From: Bacteroidaceae bacterium
GTDB taxonomy: Bacteria; Bacteroidota; Bacteroidia; Bacteroidales; Bacteroidaceae
Reading direction: 5' to 3'
Assembly: GCA_024688885.1 (NCBI GenBank)
Contig: JAILDV010000031.1
Location: 1 to 64,000, forward strand
DNA: 64,000 nucleotides
The notes under the pieces were generated by a model that had not been told where the DNA came from, did not search any database, and worked only from the letters and a program-made list of their open reading frames with translations. The translations under genes and the position numbers were made by a program. Numbering within the stretch: position 1 is the first letter of the stretch; each line of letters begins with the position of its first letter. Shown here one piece after another: positions 49,222 to 59,707 of the stretch.

Positions 49222-51396
49222 TTACTTGTACCAGACCTTTCTGCCATTGACGATATAGAACCCATGGGATGGGGCTGTCACCCGACGTCCCGTCAGGTCG
49301 TAGATGCCTTCATCATCACTGTCTGCACCCGACTTTGACGTCGGCACTTCTTGGATGGATGAAGGATCTGCAACTGCTTTGGCGGAGAGGGCTTTTTGCC
49401 AATAGTAATTACCGCTTTCCAGGCGTGCAGTCATTGTAAAGGAAGTATCTTCCTGAGGCGCAGTGAATTTGCCTGTATTGGAAAGCACATCAGGATTGGA
49501 TGACACCCAACTCAATGTCACATTTTCTTCAGGAGTGAAAACAATGTCCATATCGCCTGACACCCTTGAGAAGTAGTTTCTTTTGAAGTAGGTGTCACTA
49601 TATTTCTTGTAATTGTAGGCAATGGCATGCTGCGGCTGCAACTTAAAGCCCCAACAGGGAACGCCATCCTCGCTCACACACGTAAAACAAAGCACTTTGG
49701 CATTGGTGCCCTCAAGAGTTTGCTCAGTCACCACACCATAATATGAGGTTGAACCCAACTTCACCAGAATGTACGATTTCCCTTCATCTGTATATGACCA
49801 AGAGCCTCGAGAGCCACCTGTCACCTTACCATCAGCAGACAAATGAATGGTGGAAGGGGTGGATTCTTGCATCACGGAGTGATTCAGTTTATAGGGATGA
49901 AGGATGATGTGATAATCGCCCTCGATGTCGGCCGCGTTCCATGGTTGAGTGGAGGCAATTGACTCGTCTGTAGTCGCTTCGCCATCAAATTGGAACGGAG
50001 CGGCACATAGCCAACCTTTTTTGTTCTGGTAGAGTTGATAGACACGTATCTGGTGACCAATCGTTCCATCGTTGAACTTTGTGTGACATACGAGGAAGGT
50101 ACGACCTTGTGTGTCTTGGCAGACAGAGTTGTGTCCTTGAGCACACTCCCCTACTTGCATCAAGCCCCATCCATTCATGGCGCCAATAAGCTTCATACCC
50201 TTGTTGGTGATAGCATCGGCACCATAATTGAGTTGATAAGTCGTATAAGTGGCCAAGTTGCCAGACGCATCCTTGTAAGGACCATCAGGCTTGGCTGAAC
50301 GGAACACACGCATCTCATAACCACCATCTGGAGCAAAGCCGCCATAGCTCATGAAGAGGTAGTAGTAGTTGCCAATATGCTGAATGTATGGACCTTCTCC
50401 ACTGACATAGCATCCACCTGCAATGAGTTTGCCGAAATAGGGGTCGCTGGTGTAGCCAGTGAAAGAGGCGCCATTGGGAGCTCTTCCCGCATAAGTAGTG
50501 GAGGCATAAGTGTAGGTATAATCACGCAAGCCCGTATTCTTGTCGAGTTTGAGCATGAAGATGCCACCTGACCAAGAACCGTAAGCGAGCCACAGTTCTC
50601 CTTCTTCATCAAAGAACGTACACGGATCGATACAATTAGGCCACAGATTGCCCCATGCACTCGTTTTATAACGTGACGGAAGAGAAGACTGGGCACCCAA
50701 CACCACTTCAAGATCCGTTTTTTTATAATTCACGCTCTTACCCGAACGCGTCTGCCCATCAAAACCGCCAAACACAATGGGTGCCTCGTAGGTGAAGGGA
50801 CCGGTGGGGCTGTCGCTGGTGAGGAGGACAATGATGGATGCCCAATAGTCGCCATTCAGACTGAGGTAGAGGCACCACTTATTCATATTAGGATTGTAAA
50901 TAATATCGGGTGCCCACTGGTCTCCACTCACCCATTCGGCCTCGGTTGTGGGTGCTCGGTTTCCAACCTGAATGCCCGCATAAGTAGCACAGAAAGCAGC
51001 CGCATCAAAGGAACCCAGTTCAACTTCCTCAACCTCAGTTAAGCCTGGCAAGCAACGCTTGACCACATGAACAGGATTGCTTTGGAATGCTTTATAGGCA
51101 TCCTTCGATTCATATGCACCCTTGTAATAACGGGTAATATCATTGAATGAATTGAAGTCCTTAGTCTTGACGCCATAATAATGCGAGCCGTAAATGTAGA
51201 AGGTTTCCGTAGCCTCATCCCACACCACTGAAGGATCATGGACACTCTTCCAATTGCGAGAGGTTGTCTGATAGAGGGAATTCAATTCTGTGGCAGTCAA
51301 TTCCACCATTTGTTCCTGTCCTTCAACACCTTCCTGTGCAACACCCACCATGCTCAGTGCGAAGGACACAAAAATAGTCAGTAATGTTTTCTTCAT
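49222..51396 (-). CDS. Secreted GH43 arabinanase-like glycoside hydrolase
   Basis: The ATG at 51396 (MKKTLLTIFVSFALSMVGVAQ) gives a signal peptide and 724 residues; an upstream Met at 51426 is before the predicted transcription start. The five-bladed propeller has the GH43 acids: Asp54 in VHDPSVV, Asp257 in CIDPCTFF and Glu334 in SGEGPYI. A C-terminal beta domain (about 480-600) like that of endo-1,5-arabinanases follows, then an Ig-like stretch (SWVSSNPDVL) and a tail GIYDLTGRRV...GFYIVNGRKVWYK, the sorting-type tail common in Prevotella exoproteins. Arabinan is the likely substrate by family, not proven. It has its own promoter and terminator. Confidence 0.9.
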   Translation of the reverse strand: MKKTLLTIFVSFALSMVGVAQEGVEGQEQMVELTATELNSLYQTTSRNWKSVHDPSVVWDEATETFYIYGSHYYGVKTKDFNSFNDITRYYKGAYESKDAYKAFQSNPVHVVKRCLPGLTEVEEVELGSFDAAAFCATYAGIQVGNRAPTTEAEWVSGDQWAPDIIYNPNMNKWCLYLSLNGDYWASIIVLLTSDSPTGPFTYEAPIVFGGFDGQTRSGKSVNYKKTDLEVVLGAQSSLPSRYKTSAWGNLWPNCIDPCTFFDEEGELWLAYGSWSGGIFMLKLDKNTGLRDYTYTYASTTYAGRAPNGASFTGYTSDPYFGKLIAGGCYVSGEGPYIQHIGNYYYLFMSYGGFAPDGGYEMRVFRSAKPDGPYKDASGNLATYTTYQLNYGADAITNKGMKLIGAMNGWGLMQVGECAQGHNSVCQDTQGRTFLVCHTKFNDGTIGHQIRVYQLYQNKKGWLCAAPFQFDGEATTDESIASTQPWNAADIEGDYHIILHPYKLNHSVMQESTPSTIHLSADGKVTGGSRGSWSYTDEGKSYILVKLGSTSYYGVVTEQTLEGTNAKVLCFTCVSEDGVPCWGFKLQPQHAIAYNYKKYSDTYFKRNYFSRVSGDMDIVFTPEENVTLSWVSSNPDVLSNTGKFTAPQEDTSFTMTARLESGNYYWQKALSAKAVADPSSIQEVPTSKSGADSDDEGIYDLTGRRVTAPSHGFYIVNGRKVWYK

Positions 51397-51423
51397 AAAT
51401 AGATCTAATTTCAAAATTCGTGG

Positions 51424-51455
51424 CAAACTTACAAAAAATTATTTTATGTAACAAA
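51424..51455 (-). promoter_or_regulatory. Promoter of the GH43 gene
   Basis: TTTG (51455-51452), 20 bases, then TAAGTTTG (51431-51424). Both elements match the Bacteroidetes consensus at correct spacing, about 28 bp before the ATG. Confidence 0.82.
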
Positions 51456-51558
51456 TAAAAGAAGCTAGAATTGTCTATCTCGCTACAAATGACACGATTT
51501 CATCCACATTTCAGAAAGAAATACACATCATACCAAAGCATAAATATCATGGCAAAGC

Positions 51559-51594
51559 ATAAAAAAAGACCGCACACAAACTGTATGCGGTCTG
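51559..51594 (-). terminator. Terminator of the ribosomal protein operon
   Basis: AGACCGCA pairs with TGCGGTCT around 11 bases, with seven T after it on the minus strand. It lies 25 bp after the rplQ stop. Confidence 0.92.
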
Positions 51595-51618
51595 CAAGAT
51601 ATGAATTGCTGGCAATAA

Positions 51619-52128
51619 TTACTCTGCGGCCTTTTCCTCTGCAGAAGCTTCTGCTGGAGTCTCCTCCTTTGCCTCTGCAACTGGTGCTTCTGCTGGTGCT
51701 TCTGCCTTTGGAGCGGACTTGCGAGAACGGCGAGTGCGAGCCTTCTTAGCCTCTGTCTTTGCCATGTTCTCATCAAAGTCAACCAGTTCAATGAACGCCA
51801 TCTCTGCATCGTCTGAAGGACGACGTCCCAACTTGATGATGCGAGTGTAACCACCTGGACGGTCAGCCACCTTTGTAGCAACGGTGCTGAAAAGTTCTGT
51901 GATGGCATACTTGTTCTGAAGGTAGCTGAAGACAACACGACGAGAAGCTGTGGTATCCTCCTTTGACTTTGTAATCAGTGGCTCAACATACACACGAAGA
52001 GCCTTTGCCTTTGGAAGAGTCGTAGTGATTCTCTTGTGCATAATCAGCGAGATTGCCATGTTGGCAAGCATAGCCTTACGGTGAGAATGCTTACGACCAA
52101 GGTGATTAAATTTCTTATTGTGTCTCAT
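51619..52128 (-). CDS. rplQ: 50S ribosomal protein L17
   Basis: The 169-residue protein has the L17 core ([20 protein letters not shown] to about 125), lining the polypeptide exit tunnel. It ends in a 40-residue Ala/Glu/Pro tail ([20 protein letters not shown]). Such low-complexity tails are usual for L17 in Bacteroidetes. It is the last gene of the operon, 6 bp after rpoA. Confidence 0.98.
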   Translation of the reverse strand: MRHNKKFNHLGRKHSHRKAMLANMAISLIMHKRITTTLPKAKALRVYVEPLITKSKEDTTASRRVVFSYLQNKYAITELFSTVATKVADRPGGYTRIIKLGRRPSDDAEMAFIELVDFDENMAKTEAKKARTRRSRKSAPKAEAPAEAPVAEAKEETPAEASAEEKAAE

Positions 52129-52134
52129 TTTTGA

Positions 52135-53127
52135 TTAGTCTTTGTCTAATTTATACTTGGAAATATCTGTTCCGAACGAAAGGTTCAAGCTCTCAAGCAA
52201 GTCGTCAAGCTCTGTGAGTGACTTCTTACCAAAGTTGCGGAACTTGAGCAAGTCGGTCTTGTTGAATTGCACGAGGTCGCCAAGAGTCTCCACATCCGCA
52301 GCCTTCAAGCAATTGAGGGCACGAACAGAGAGATTCATATCGACAAGCTTGGTCTTAAGCAACTGGCGCATACGCAGCACTTCCTCATCAAACTCTTCAT
52401 TGCCATCAAAGTCAGCATTCTCAAGGGTGATCTTCTCATCAGAGAACAACATAAGATGGTAAATGAGAATCTTGGATGCCTCTCTAAGGGCATCTTTCGG
52501 ATGAATGGAACCATCAGTGGTGATTTCGAGCACCAACTTCTCATAGTCGGTCTTCTGTGCCACACGATAGTTCTCTACTGCGAACTTGACGTTGCGGATA
52601 GGAGTGTAGATAGAGTCAATGGCGATGTCGTTGATTTCCTTGCAGAACTCGCGATTCTCGTCTGCAGGAACATATCCACGACCCTTATTGATGCTCAACT
52701 CCAACTCCAATGTTGCCTGAGGATCCAAATGACAAATTACCAAATCTGGATTTAACACTCCAAATCCATTGAGGCTTTTGTTGATATCTCCAGCCTTAAA
52801 CTCGGTTGAATTCTCGATGGTAATTGACACCTTTTCAGAGTCAAAGCCATCAGCGACTTGCTTGAATCGAACTTGCTTCAGATTCAAGATAATGTTGGTG
52901 ACATCCTCCTTTACACCTGGAATAGTAGAAAATTCATGCTCAACACCAGTAATGCGGATGGTGTTGATGGCATAACCTTCAAGTGATGAAAGAAGAATGC
53001 GACGAAGAGGATTACCAATAGTAATACCATAACCTGGCTCCAAAGGACGGAATTCGAACTTTCCGTACTTGTCGTCAGCTTCCAACATTACGACTTTTTC
53101 TGGTTTTTGAAATGCTAATATCGCCAT
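52135..53127 (-). CDS. rpoA: RNA polymerase alpha subunit
   Basis: The 330-residue subunit has an N-terminal assembly domain ([20 protein letters not shown]) and the alpha-CTD ([36 protein letters not shown]), which contacts UP elements and activators. Length and order (rpsD-rpoA-rplQ) are as in other Bacteroidetes. Confidence 0.99.
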   Translation of the reverse strand: MAILAFQKPEKVVMLEADDKYGKFEFRPLEPGYGITIGNPLRRILLSSLEGYAINTIRITGVEHEFSTIPGVKEDVTNIILNLKQVRFKQVADGFDSEKVSITIENSTEFKAGDINKSLNGFGVLNPDLVICHLDPQATLELELSINKGRGYVPADENREFCKEINDIAIDSIYTPIRNVKFAVENYRVAQKTDYEKLVLEITTDGSIHPKDALREASKILIYHLMLFSDEKITLENADFDGNEEFDEEVLRMRQLLKTKLVDMNLSVRALNCLKAADVETLGDLVQFNKTDLLKFRNFGKKSLTELDDLLESLNLSFGTDISKYKLDKD

Positions 53128-53141
53128 TTGATTAAATTTTA

Positions 53142-53747
53142 TTATTTAGAGTACAACTCGACAATCATCTGCTCCTTGATATTCTCAGGAATGTCTGCAC
53201 GCTCAGGCATGTGGAGGAACTTACCACCCTTTACGTTCTCGTCCCACTCAATCCATGGGTACTTGCTATGGTTGAAACCGGCAAGAGCTGCGTCAATCAC
53301 CTCAAGGCTCTTTGACTTCTCGCGTACAGAAACAACCTGACCAGGCTTGACTGAGTAAGATGGAATGTTCACAACCTGACCATCAACCACAATGTGCTTG
53401 TGGCTAACGAGCTGACGTGCTGCTGCACGTGTAGGAGCCAAGCCAAGACGGAACACCACATTGTCAAGGCGTGCCTCAAGGAACTGAAGGAGAATTTCGC
53501 CTGTTACACCAGACTTTGTAGACGCCTTCTCAAAAAGGTTGCGGAACTGACGTTCAAGCACACCGTAAGTGTACTTTGCCTTCTGCTTCTCAGCAAGCAT
53601 GAGACCGTACTCAGAAGACTTCTTGCGACGGTTGTTGCCATGCTGACCAGGAGCATAATTCTTTTTAGACAAAACTTTGTCAGGTCCAAAGATTGCCTCA
53701 CCAAAACGACGAGCAATTCTTGATTTTGGTCCAATATATCTAGCCAT
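53142..53747 (-). CDS. rpsD: 30S ribosomal protein S4
   Basis: The 201 residues start [17 protein letters not shown] and contain the S4 RNA-binding domain ([21 protein letters not shown]). S4 binds 16S rRNA early in assembly. The gap to rpsK (103 bp) is longer than others nearby, with no gene in it. Confidence 0.98.
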   Translation of the reverse strand: MARYIGPKSRIARRFGEAIFGPDKVLSKKNYAPGQHGNNRRKKSSEYGLMLAEKQKAKYTYGVLERQFRNLFEKASTKSGVTGEILLQFLEARLDNVVFRLGLAPTRAAARQLVSHKHIVVDGQVVNIPSYSVKPGQVVSVREKSKSLEVIDAALAGFNHSKYPWIEWDENVKGGKFLHMPERADIPENIKEQMIVELYSK

Positions 53748-53850
53748 ATATATTCTTAATGTTTAATGCCATGCAGTTCTCAGCAGCAGCCGCAGAAAGG
53801 AAAGATGCGACAAAACGAACTCGTTGGCAAATGACATAATTGTGTAATGA

Positions 53851-54240
53851 TTAAACTCTTCTTCTCTTTGGAGGACGGCATCCGTTATGTGGGAGTGGAG
53901 TAACGTCGATAATCTCTGTCACTTCAATTCCTGCCGCATGGCAACCGCGTACAGCGGCCTCACGACCATTGCCTGGACCCTTGATGTAAGCCTTCACCTT
54001 GCGGAGACCGAGGTCGAAAGCAACCTTGGCGCAATCCTGAGCTGCCATCTGTGCAGCGTAAGGGGTGTTCTTCTTTGAGCCACGGAAGCCCATCTTACCG
54101 GCTGCTGACCAAGAGATAACATTACCTTCACTGTTAGCCAAAGTAACAATGATGTTGTTGAAAGAAGAGTGCACATGAAGCTGACCTTCAGCGGTAACTT
54201 TGACGTTTCTCTTCTTTGCAGAAGCTGTTTTCTTTGCCAT
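53851..54240 (-). CDS. rpsK: 30S ribosomal protein S11
   Basis: The 129 residues have a Lys-rich start and the S11 core ([31 protein letters not shown] segment), ending [11 protein letters not shown]. Located on the platform near the Shine-Dalgarno helix of 16S rRNA; in Bacteroidetes the platform proteins help to hide the anti-SD. Confidence 0.98.
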   Translation of the reverse strand: MAKKTASAKKRNVKVTAEGQLHVHSSFNNIIVTLANSEGNVISWSAAGKMGFRGSKKNTPYAAQMAAQDCAKVAFDLGLRKVKAYIKGPGNGREAAVRGCHAAGIEVTEIIDVTPLPHNGCRPPKRRRV

Positions 54241-54250
54241 ATCCTAATGA

Positions 54251-54631
54251 TTATTTAGTAGCCTTTTTCTTGTTTGCAACTGTTTTCTTCTTACCCTTGC
54301 GAGTACGTGCATTATTCTTGGTACTCTGACCACGCACAGGAAGACCAAGACGATGACGGATGCCACGGTAGCAACCGATATCCATCAGGCGCTTGATGTT
54401 CAGCTGAATCTCTGAACGAAGGTCACCCTCCACCTTGTATTCGGCAGCAATCACCGCACGAATCTTACCGGCCTGTTCGTCGTTCCAGTCCTTTACCTTA
54501 ATGTCCTTATCTACGCCAGCCTTTTCAAGGATCTTACCAGCGCTGCTGCGTCCAATACCAAAAATGTATGTGAGCGCAATTTCACCTCTCTTGTTCTGTG
54601 GGAGGTCTACACCTACAATTCTTATTGCCAT
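54251..54631 (-). CDS. rpsM: 30S ribosomal protein S13
   Basis: The 126 residues start [20 protein letters not shown] and include the [28 protein letters not shown] C-terminal motif. The Lys-rich end ([15 protein letters not shown]) contacts tRNA and the 50S bridge. Head of the 30S subunit. Confidence 0.98.
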   Translation of the reverse strand: MAIRIVGVDLPQNKRGEIALTYIFGIGRSSAGKILEKAGVDKDIKVKDWNDEQAGKIRAVIAAEYKVEGDLRSEIQLNIKRLMDIGCYRGIRHRLGLPVRGQSTKNNARTRKGKKKTVANKKKATK

Positions 54632-54664
54632 ATCTTACTTTTATTTCAATTTCTTACCAAAGAA

Positions 54665-54781
54665 TTATCCCTGACGAGTCTTGAACTTAGGGTTCTTCTT
54701 GTTAATAACAAACAGACGGCCTTTGCGTCTTACGATTACGCAATCAGGTGTACGCTTTTTCAATGATGCTCTTGTTTTCAT
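54665..54781 (-). CDS. rpmJ: 50S ribosomal protein L36
   Basis: The 38-residue protein ([20 protein letters not shown], ending in [10 protein letters not shown]) matches L36 in length and layout. Only one Cys (Cys14) of the zinc-binding set is present, so this is the zinc-free form. It lies between infA (9 bp) and rpsM (33 bp), the normal L36 position. Confidence 0.96.
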   Translation of the reverse strand: MKTRASLKKRTPDCVIVRRKGRLFVINKKNPKFKTRQG

Positions 54782-54790
54782 ATTGTGATT

Positions 54791-55009
54791 TTATTTATAT
54801 CTGAATACTATTCGACCTTTGGACAAGTCATAAGGAGACATCTCCACACGAATCTTATCACCTGGAAGGATCTTGATGTAATGCATCCTCATCTTACCAG
54901 AGATGTGGGCGATAATCTCATGACCGTTTTCCAACTCTACTCTAAACATTGCATTTGACAATGCCTCGACAATAGTTCCATCTTGTTCGATAGCAGACTG
55001 TTTAGCCAT
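54791..55009 (-). CDS. infA: Translation initiation factor IF-1
   Basis: The 72-residue S1-type OB fold runs [20 protein letters not shown], then [20 protein letters not shown] and [10 protein letters not shown]-1 occupies the A site during initiation. It is 3 bp after map. Confidence 0.98.
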   Translation of the reverse strand: MAKQSAIEQDGTIVEALSNAMFRVELENGHEIIAHISGKMRMHYIKILPGDKIRVEMSPYDLSKGRIVFRYK

Positions 55010-55012
55010 ACT

Positions 55013-55810
55013 TTATAAAGATTTATCTCGTAATACTTTTTCTATTTCTTCAAACGACGACAGGATGTCAGCCTTTCCCTTACGTACACAAATGGAATGT
55101 TCAAAATGTGCAGCGGGTTTCTTATCTCTTGTCACGATACCCCAACGGTCTTCCTGCATGTAAATGTCTTTGGTGCCCATGGCTATCATCGGCTCAATTG
55201 CAATACACAAGCCATTTTTGAGCAACATTCCATTACCTCTTCTGCCATAGTTCGGCACTTGAGGGTCTTCATGCATCTTTTTCCCTATTCCATGCCCCAC
55301 AAACTCTCTGACTACACCATAGCCTTGAGCTTCACAATGGGTTTGGACAGCGTATGATATGTCTCCCAACCGATGACCGACAACAGCCTGTTCAATGCCC
55401 TTGTACAAAGCCTCTTTGGTTGTTGTCAACAACTTCTTGACTTCTTCAGAGATCTCACCCACCGCAAAAGTGTAACATGAATCTCCACAATAGCCATTGA
55501 GTTGCGTACCACAATCGATGGACACTATATCACCCTCCTGCAAGGGAGTGTCGTTAGGGATGCCGTGAACAACTTGATGGTTGACAGAGGTGCAGATGCT
55601 GGCAGGGAATGGATTTCCATAGGGATTGGGGAATCCGAAGAAAGTCGGTATGGCTCCGTGGTCACGAATAAAAGTGTCTGCTATTGTATTCAGTTGCTTT
55701 GTCGTAACCCCTGGCGCAATCACTTTCGCCAATTCTGCCAATGTATTTCCCACAAGCAGGTTTGCCTCCCGGAGAAGCTCCACCTCCTCGTCTGTTTTCA
55801 GATATACCAT
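55013..55810 (-). CDS. map: Methionine aminopeptidase, type I
   Basis: It removes the initiator Met from nascent proteins. In 265 residues the metal ligands are Asp99, Asp110, His173, Glu206 and Glu237, with His82 as the substrate-binding His (VVHGIPND). The spacing equals that of E. coli MetAP-I. Placement between secY and infA is typical for Bacteroidetes. Confidence 0.98.
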   Translation of the reverse strand: MVYLKTDEEVELLREANLLVGNTLAELAKVIAPGVTTKQLNTIADTFIRDHGAIPTFFGFPNPYGNPFPASICTSVNHQVVHGIPNDTPLQEGDIVSIDCGTQLNGYCGDSCYTFAVGEISEEVKKLLTTTKEALYKGIEQAVVGHRLGDISYAVQTHCEAQGYGVVREFVGHGIGKKMHEDPQVPNYGRRGNGMLLKNGLCIAIEPMIAMGTKDIYMQEDRWGIVTRDKKPAAHFEHSICVRKGKADILSSFEEIEKVLRDKSL

Positions 55811-55827
55811 CTTGTCTAAAGTTGTGC

Positions 55828-57180
55828 TTAATGTTCGCCACGAACACGGCCCGTGTCAAGCAGTCCGTCGTAATGACGCATCATCAGGTGCGACTCAATC
55901 TGCATCAGTGTGTCAAGGACAACACCGACAAGGATGAGGAGGGAAGTTCCACCAAAGAAAGCGGCAAACTCCCTCTGTACACCAAAGATGCCAGCAAAGG
56001 CAGGAAGAATGGCGATCAGTGCCAAGAACAAAGAGCCAGGAAATGTGATACGAGACATAATCTTATCGATATAGTCTGCAGTTTCCTTACCCGGCTTGAT
56101 TCCTGGAATGAAACCATTATTTCTCTTCATGTCTTCGGCCATCTGCACAGGATTGATAGTGATTGCTGTATACAAATAGGTAAACAGGATAATCAAAATA
56201 GCAAAGATGAGATTGTACACAAAGCTATTATTGTCTATCAACTGGTTGACCAATGGATTCAGCTTGCTACCAGAGAACTGTGCTAAAGTGACAGGGATAA
56301 ACATGATAGCCTGAGCGAAGATGATAGGCATCACGTTTGCAGCATAGGGCTTCAGTGGAATATACTGACGTGCACCACCAATTTGCCGAGCACCTGCAAT
56401 TTTCTTTGCATAATTGACAGGAACACGACGCACACCCTGCACAAGAAGTATTGCAGCTGCAATCACAGCAAGGAAAAATACGACCTCAACAAGGAACATG
56501 ATGAGACCACCCTGCCCTGCTTCCAGACGTGAAACAAATTCCTGCACGACGGCGTCGGGGAAACGTGCGATGATACCAATCATGATGATGATAGACACAC
56601 CATTTCCGATACCCTTATCTGTGATTCTCTCACCAAGCCAAAGGACGAACATGCTACCTGCAGCCAAAATGATTGTGGCATAAAGGTAGAAAGTAGTCCA
56701 ATCCAAAGACGAATAGAGAGCAGCACCCTGTGTCTGATTCTGAAGGTTCATTAAGTAGAAGAAACCTTGGAAGAGAAGGATTGGCACTGTCAAATAACGG
56801 GTGTACTGACTCATCTTGCGACGTCCGCTTTCTCCTTCACGCTGCATCTTTTGGAAATAAGGAACTGCAATACCCAACAACTGCATCACAATGGAAGCAG
56901 AGATGTAGGGCATGATTCCCAGCGCGAAGATAGATGCTTTAGCGAATGCACCACCCGAGAACATATCAAGCAGATTCATCAAACCACCCTCCGTCTGGTT
57001 CCTCAGTCCCTGCAATGCATCCGTGTCAATACCAGGAAGCACCACATAAGAGCCCAAACGATAGATGGCAACAAACAACAGCGTGATGAGGATGCGCGAA
57101 CGCAAATCCTCAATACGCCAAATGTTTGTCAATGTCTTAACAAGCTTGATATCTTTAATTTTATCTATTACCTTGCTCAT
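55828..57180 (-). CDS. secY: Protein translocase channel subunit SecY
   Basis: The 450-residue inner-membrane channel has ten predicted helices. Visible marks are the plug region near GGAFAKASIFALGIMPYISA, the LGERITDKGIGNGVSIIIM segment, and the cytoplasmic loop ADDMKRNNGFIPGIKPG-like sequence (AEDMKRNNGFIPGIKPGKET). It follows rplO by 4 bp. SecE and SecG are not in this window. Confidence 0.98.
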   Translation of the reverse strand: MSKVIDKIKDIKLVKTLTNIWRIEDLRSRILITLLFVAIYRLGSYVVLPGIDTDALQGLRNQTEGGLMNLLDMFSGGAFAKASIFALGIMPYISASIVMQLLGIAVPYFQKMQREGESGRRKMSQYTRYLTVPILLFQGFFYLMNLQNQTQGAALYSSLDWTTFYLYATIILAAGSMFVLWLGERITDKGIGNGVSIIIMIGIIARFPDAVVQEFVSRLEAGQGGLIMFLVEVVFFLAVIAAAILLVQGVRRVPVNYAKKIAGARQIGGARQYIPLKPYAANVMPIIFAQAIMFIPVTLAQFSGSKLNPLVNQLIDNNSFVYNLIFAILIILFTYLYTAITINPVQMAEDMKRNNGFIPGIKPGKETADYIDKIMSRITFPGSLFLALIAILPAFAGIFGVQREFAAFFGGTSLLILVGVVLDTLMQIESHLMMRHYDGLLDTGRVRGEH

Positions 57181-57184
57181 TGGT

Positions 57185-57631
57185 TTAGAGTTTTACAGCG
57201 TTTCCGCCCTTTTCTTTGATTGCAGCTTCTGCTGTAGCAGAGAAAGCATGAGCTTCCACATCAACCTTAGCTGTCAGTTCGCCATTGCCAAGAATCTTCA
57301 CAAGCTGATTCTTGTTCACCCAACCAGCAGCAATAAGCTCTTCGATTCCAATCTTTGTGAGGTTTTTCTCCTCAGCGAGTTTCTGGATAAGATCAAGGTT
57401 GACTGCCTTGTACTCAACGTGGTTGATGTTCTTGAAGCCAAACTTAGGAACGCGACGCTGAAGTGGCATCTGACCACCCTCGAAACCGATCTTCTTCTTA
57501 TAACCAGAACGTGCCTTAGCACCCTTATGACCGCGAGTGGAAGTACGGCCCTTGCCAGAACCATAGCCACGACCGACACGCTTACTGTTGTGAGTAGCGC
57601 CTTCAGCGGGTTGCAAATTATATAATTCCAT
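57185..57631 (-). CDS. rplO: 50S ribosomal protein L15
   Basis: The 148 residues begin MELYNLQPAEGATHNSKRVG and carry the Gly/Lys-rich N-terminal extension (GRGYGSGKGRTSTRGHKGAK) that penetrates 23S rRNA. The C-terminal fold is standard. Confidence 0.98.
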   Translation of the reverse strand: MELYNLQPAEGATHNSKRVGRGYGSGKGRTSTRGHKGAKARSGYKKKIGFEGGQMPLQRRVPKFGFKNINHVEYKAVNLDLIQKLAEEKNLTKIGIEELIAAGWVNKNQLVKILGNGELTAKVDVEAHAFSATAEAAIKEKGGNAVKL

Positions 57632-57660
57632 TTCTAATCTGATTTTAATGTATTAATACG

Positions 57661-57837
57661 TTAGTCAATAACCTCAACAAGGTGAGCCACCTTGCGAATC
57701 ATACCACGCAAAGATGGAGAATCCTCACGCTCAACGACCTTGTTAATCTTGCCAAGACCAAGAGACTCAAGAGTGCTCTTCTGGTCAATCGGACGGCCTG
57801 CCTGGCCTTTTACTTGCTTAATCTTGATTGTTGCCAT
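57661..57837 (-). CDS. rpmD: 50S ribosomal protein L30
   Basis: A short gene of 58 codons: MATIKIKQVKGQAGRPIDQ at the start and MIRKVAHLVEVID at the end are typical of bacterial L30. It sits between rpsE (12 bp) and rplO (29 bp), as expected. Confidence 0.97.
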   Translation of the reverse strand: MATIKIKQVKGQAGRPIDQKSTLESLGLGKINKVVEREDSPSLRGMIRKVAHLVEVID

Positions 57838-57849
57838 GATAGTATCTCC

Positions 57850-58359
57850 TTATCCTTTGAATACTTTTGTCAAATTAACACCACGGTTCTGTGCAACAGT
57901 CTTAGCGTCGCGCATATTAGCGAGTGCCTCAATCGTAGCCTTCACGAGATTGTGAGGGTTAGATGAGCCCTTAGACTTTGCGAGTACGTCTGTGATACCT
58001 ACACTCTCAAGAACGGCACGCATAGCACCACCAGCCACCACTCCAGTACCTTCTGAAGCAGGCATGATGAGAACGCGAGCACCGCCAAACTTAGCAAATG
58101 CCTCATGAGGAACAGTACCTTTCAGCACAGGAACCTTTACCAAATTCTTCTTTGCAGCCTCTACGCCCTTTGCAATAGCTGCAGTAACTTCACCTGCCTT
58201 ACCAAGACCATAGCCTATCACACCGTTACCATCACCTACAACAACGATGGCTGCGAATGTGAATGTACGACCACCCTTAGTAACCTTAGTAACACGATTA
58301 ATAGCAACCAAGCGGTCTTTAAGCTCGGCATCGTTTTGAACTTTAACTTTATTTACCAT
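57850..58359 (-). CDS. rpsE: 30S ribosomal protein S5
   Basis: The 169 residues include the double-stranded RNA-binding domain ([20 protein letters not shown]) and the [17 protein letters not shown] segment. S5 takes part in decoding accuracy and mRNA unwinding. Confidence 0.98.
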   Translation of the reverse strand: MVNKVKVQNDAELKDRLVAINRVTKVTKGGRTFTFAAIVVVGDGNGVIGYGLGKAGEVTAAIAKGVEAAKKNLVKVPVLKGTVPHEAFAKFGGARVLIMPASEGTGVVAGGAMRAVLESVGITDVLAKSKGSSNPHNLVKATIEALANMRDAKTVAQNRGVNLTKVFKG

Positions 58360-58367
58360 AATCGTAT

Positions 58368-58709
58368 TTAGAATTTAAGTCCTGCATTACGGGCAGCATC
58401 AGCCACCTTCTTAACTCTACCATGATACAAGTAACCGTTACGGTCGAACACGACAGCTGAGATTCCAGCCTCAAGAGCCTTCTTGGCAACCATCTCACCA
58501 ACCTTCTCAGCCTGCTCTGACTTGTTCATCTTTTCCAGACCGAGAGAAGATGCAGACACCAATGTCTTCTGTGCATCGTCATCAATTACCTGAACATAAA
58601 TCTGCTTGTTACTTCTGAACACGCTCATACGTGGACGCTCAGCAGTACCAGAAATCTTATTGCGTACTCTATATTTAATTTTGATACGTCTTTCAACCTT
58701 TGTAATCAT
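58368..58709 (-). CDS. rplR: 50S ribosomal protein L18
   Basis: The 113 residues bind 5S r[20 protein letters not shown] sequence ([18 protein letters not shown]) and the C-terminal [20 protein letters not shown] are characteristic. Confidence 0.98.
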   Translation of the reverse strand: MITKVERRIKIKYRVRNKISGTAERPRMSVFRSNKQIYVQVIDDDAQKTLVSASSLGLEKMNKSEQAEKVGEMVAKKALEAGISAVVFDRNGYLYHGRVKKVADAARNAGLKF

Positions 58710-58725
58710 ACTCTTGTCAATTTAA

Positions 58726-59295
58726 TTATTTTGCACTTGCAGATTTACCAGACTTTCTTCTAATCACCTCGCCCTCGAAGCGAATACCCTTGCCCTTGTA
58801 TGGCTCAGGCTTGCGGAATGAGCGAATCTTAGCACAAACGAGTCCAAGCAACTGCTTGTCACAAGACTCGAGCATGATAAGAGGATCCTGATTTCTCTCA
58901 GACTTTGTCTCAACCTTGATTTCTTTCGGAAGTTCAAAGATGATAGCATGAGAGTATCCAAGTGCGAATTCAAGAACGTTGCCCTGATTTGAAACACGAT
59001 AACCTACGCCGACAATCTGAAGAGTCTTCTTGTAGCCTTCAGAAACACCGACAACCATATTGTTTACAAGCGAGCGATACAATCCGTGGAAAGCATGACG
59101 CTGCTTCGTGTTATCCTGCATCAGTTCTTCATTCTCCTCCATTGTCAACTTTCCGTCCTCAATAGTAACCTTGATGGCAGGGTTTACGTACTGGCTGAGT
59201 TCGCCTTTAGGACCTTTCACAGTTACAATGTCATCCTTATGAGTAATAGTCACTCCTGCAGGAATAATAATAGGTAATTTACCAATTCTAGACAT
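58726..59295 (-). CDS. rplF: 50S ribosomal protein L6
   Basis: The 189 residues form two related domains: MSRIGKLPIIIPAGVTITHK at the start and PEPYKGKGIRFEGEVIRRK near the end, the L6 signature. It binds near the sarcin-ricin loop of 23S rRNA. Confidence 0.98.
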   Translation of the reverse strand: MSRIGKLPIIIPAGVTITHKDDIVTVKGPKGELSQYVNPAIKVTIEDGKLTMEENEELMQDNTKQRHAFHGLYRSLVNNMVVGVSEGYKKTLQIVGVGYRVSNQGNVLEFALGYSHAIIFELPKEIKVETKSERNQDPLIMLESCDKQLLGLVCAKIRSFRKPEPYKGKGIRFEGEVIRRKSGKSASAK

Positions 59296-59311
59296 TATAT
59301 ATCCTCCTTAA

Positions 59312-59707
59312 TTAATAAACATAGCAAAGAACTTCACCACCCACCTTGAGTTCGGAAGCTTCCTTGTCTGTCATTACACCTTTGGATGTAGATACAACTG
59401 CGATACCTAATCCGTTGATTACACGTGGCATGTCCTTATATCCTGTGTACTTACGGAGACCAGGACGAGACACGCGCTTCAAGCACTGAATAGCGCTAAC
59501 TTTTGTTTGTGGGTCATATTTAAGAGCAATCTTAATAGTGCCCTGAGGACCCTCTTCAATGAACTTGTAGTTCAAGATGTAACCTTTATCGAAGAGAATC
59601 TTCGTGATTTCCTTCTTAAGGTTTGAGGCTGGAACTTCCACAACCTTGTGCTTCGCCATGATTGCGTTTCTCAGTCTCGTGAGATAATCAGCTATTGGAT
59701 CTGTCAT
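59312..59707 (-). CDS. rpsH: 30S ribosomal protein S8
   Basis: The 131 residues start MTDPIADYLTRLRNAIMAKH and end with GVMTDKEASELKVGGEVLCY. S8 binds helix 21 of 16S rRNA and in E. coli represses the spc operon through its mRNA. Here the gene is preceded by an unusually long leader (212 bp). Confidence 0.98.
   Translation of the reverse strand: MTDPIADYLTRLRNAIMAKHKVVEVPASNLKKEITKILFDKGYILNYKFIEEGPQGTIKIALKYDPQTKVSAIQCLKRVSRPGLRKYTGYKDMPRVINGLGIAVVSTSKGVMTDKEASELKVGGEVLCYVY

Noticed and set aside
49222..51396. GH43 gene as part of the FAS1-SusCD operon
   Set aside because: It has its own promoter and a terminator, and 440 bp separate it from the first FAS1 gene. Shared regulation is still possible but not shown.
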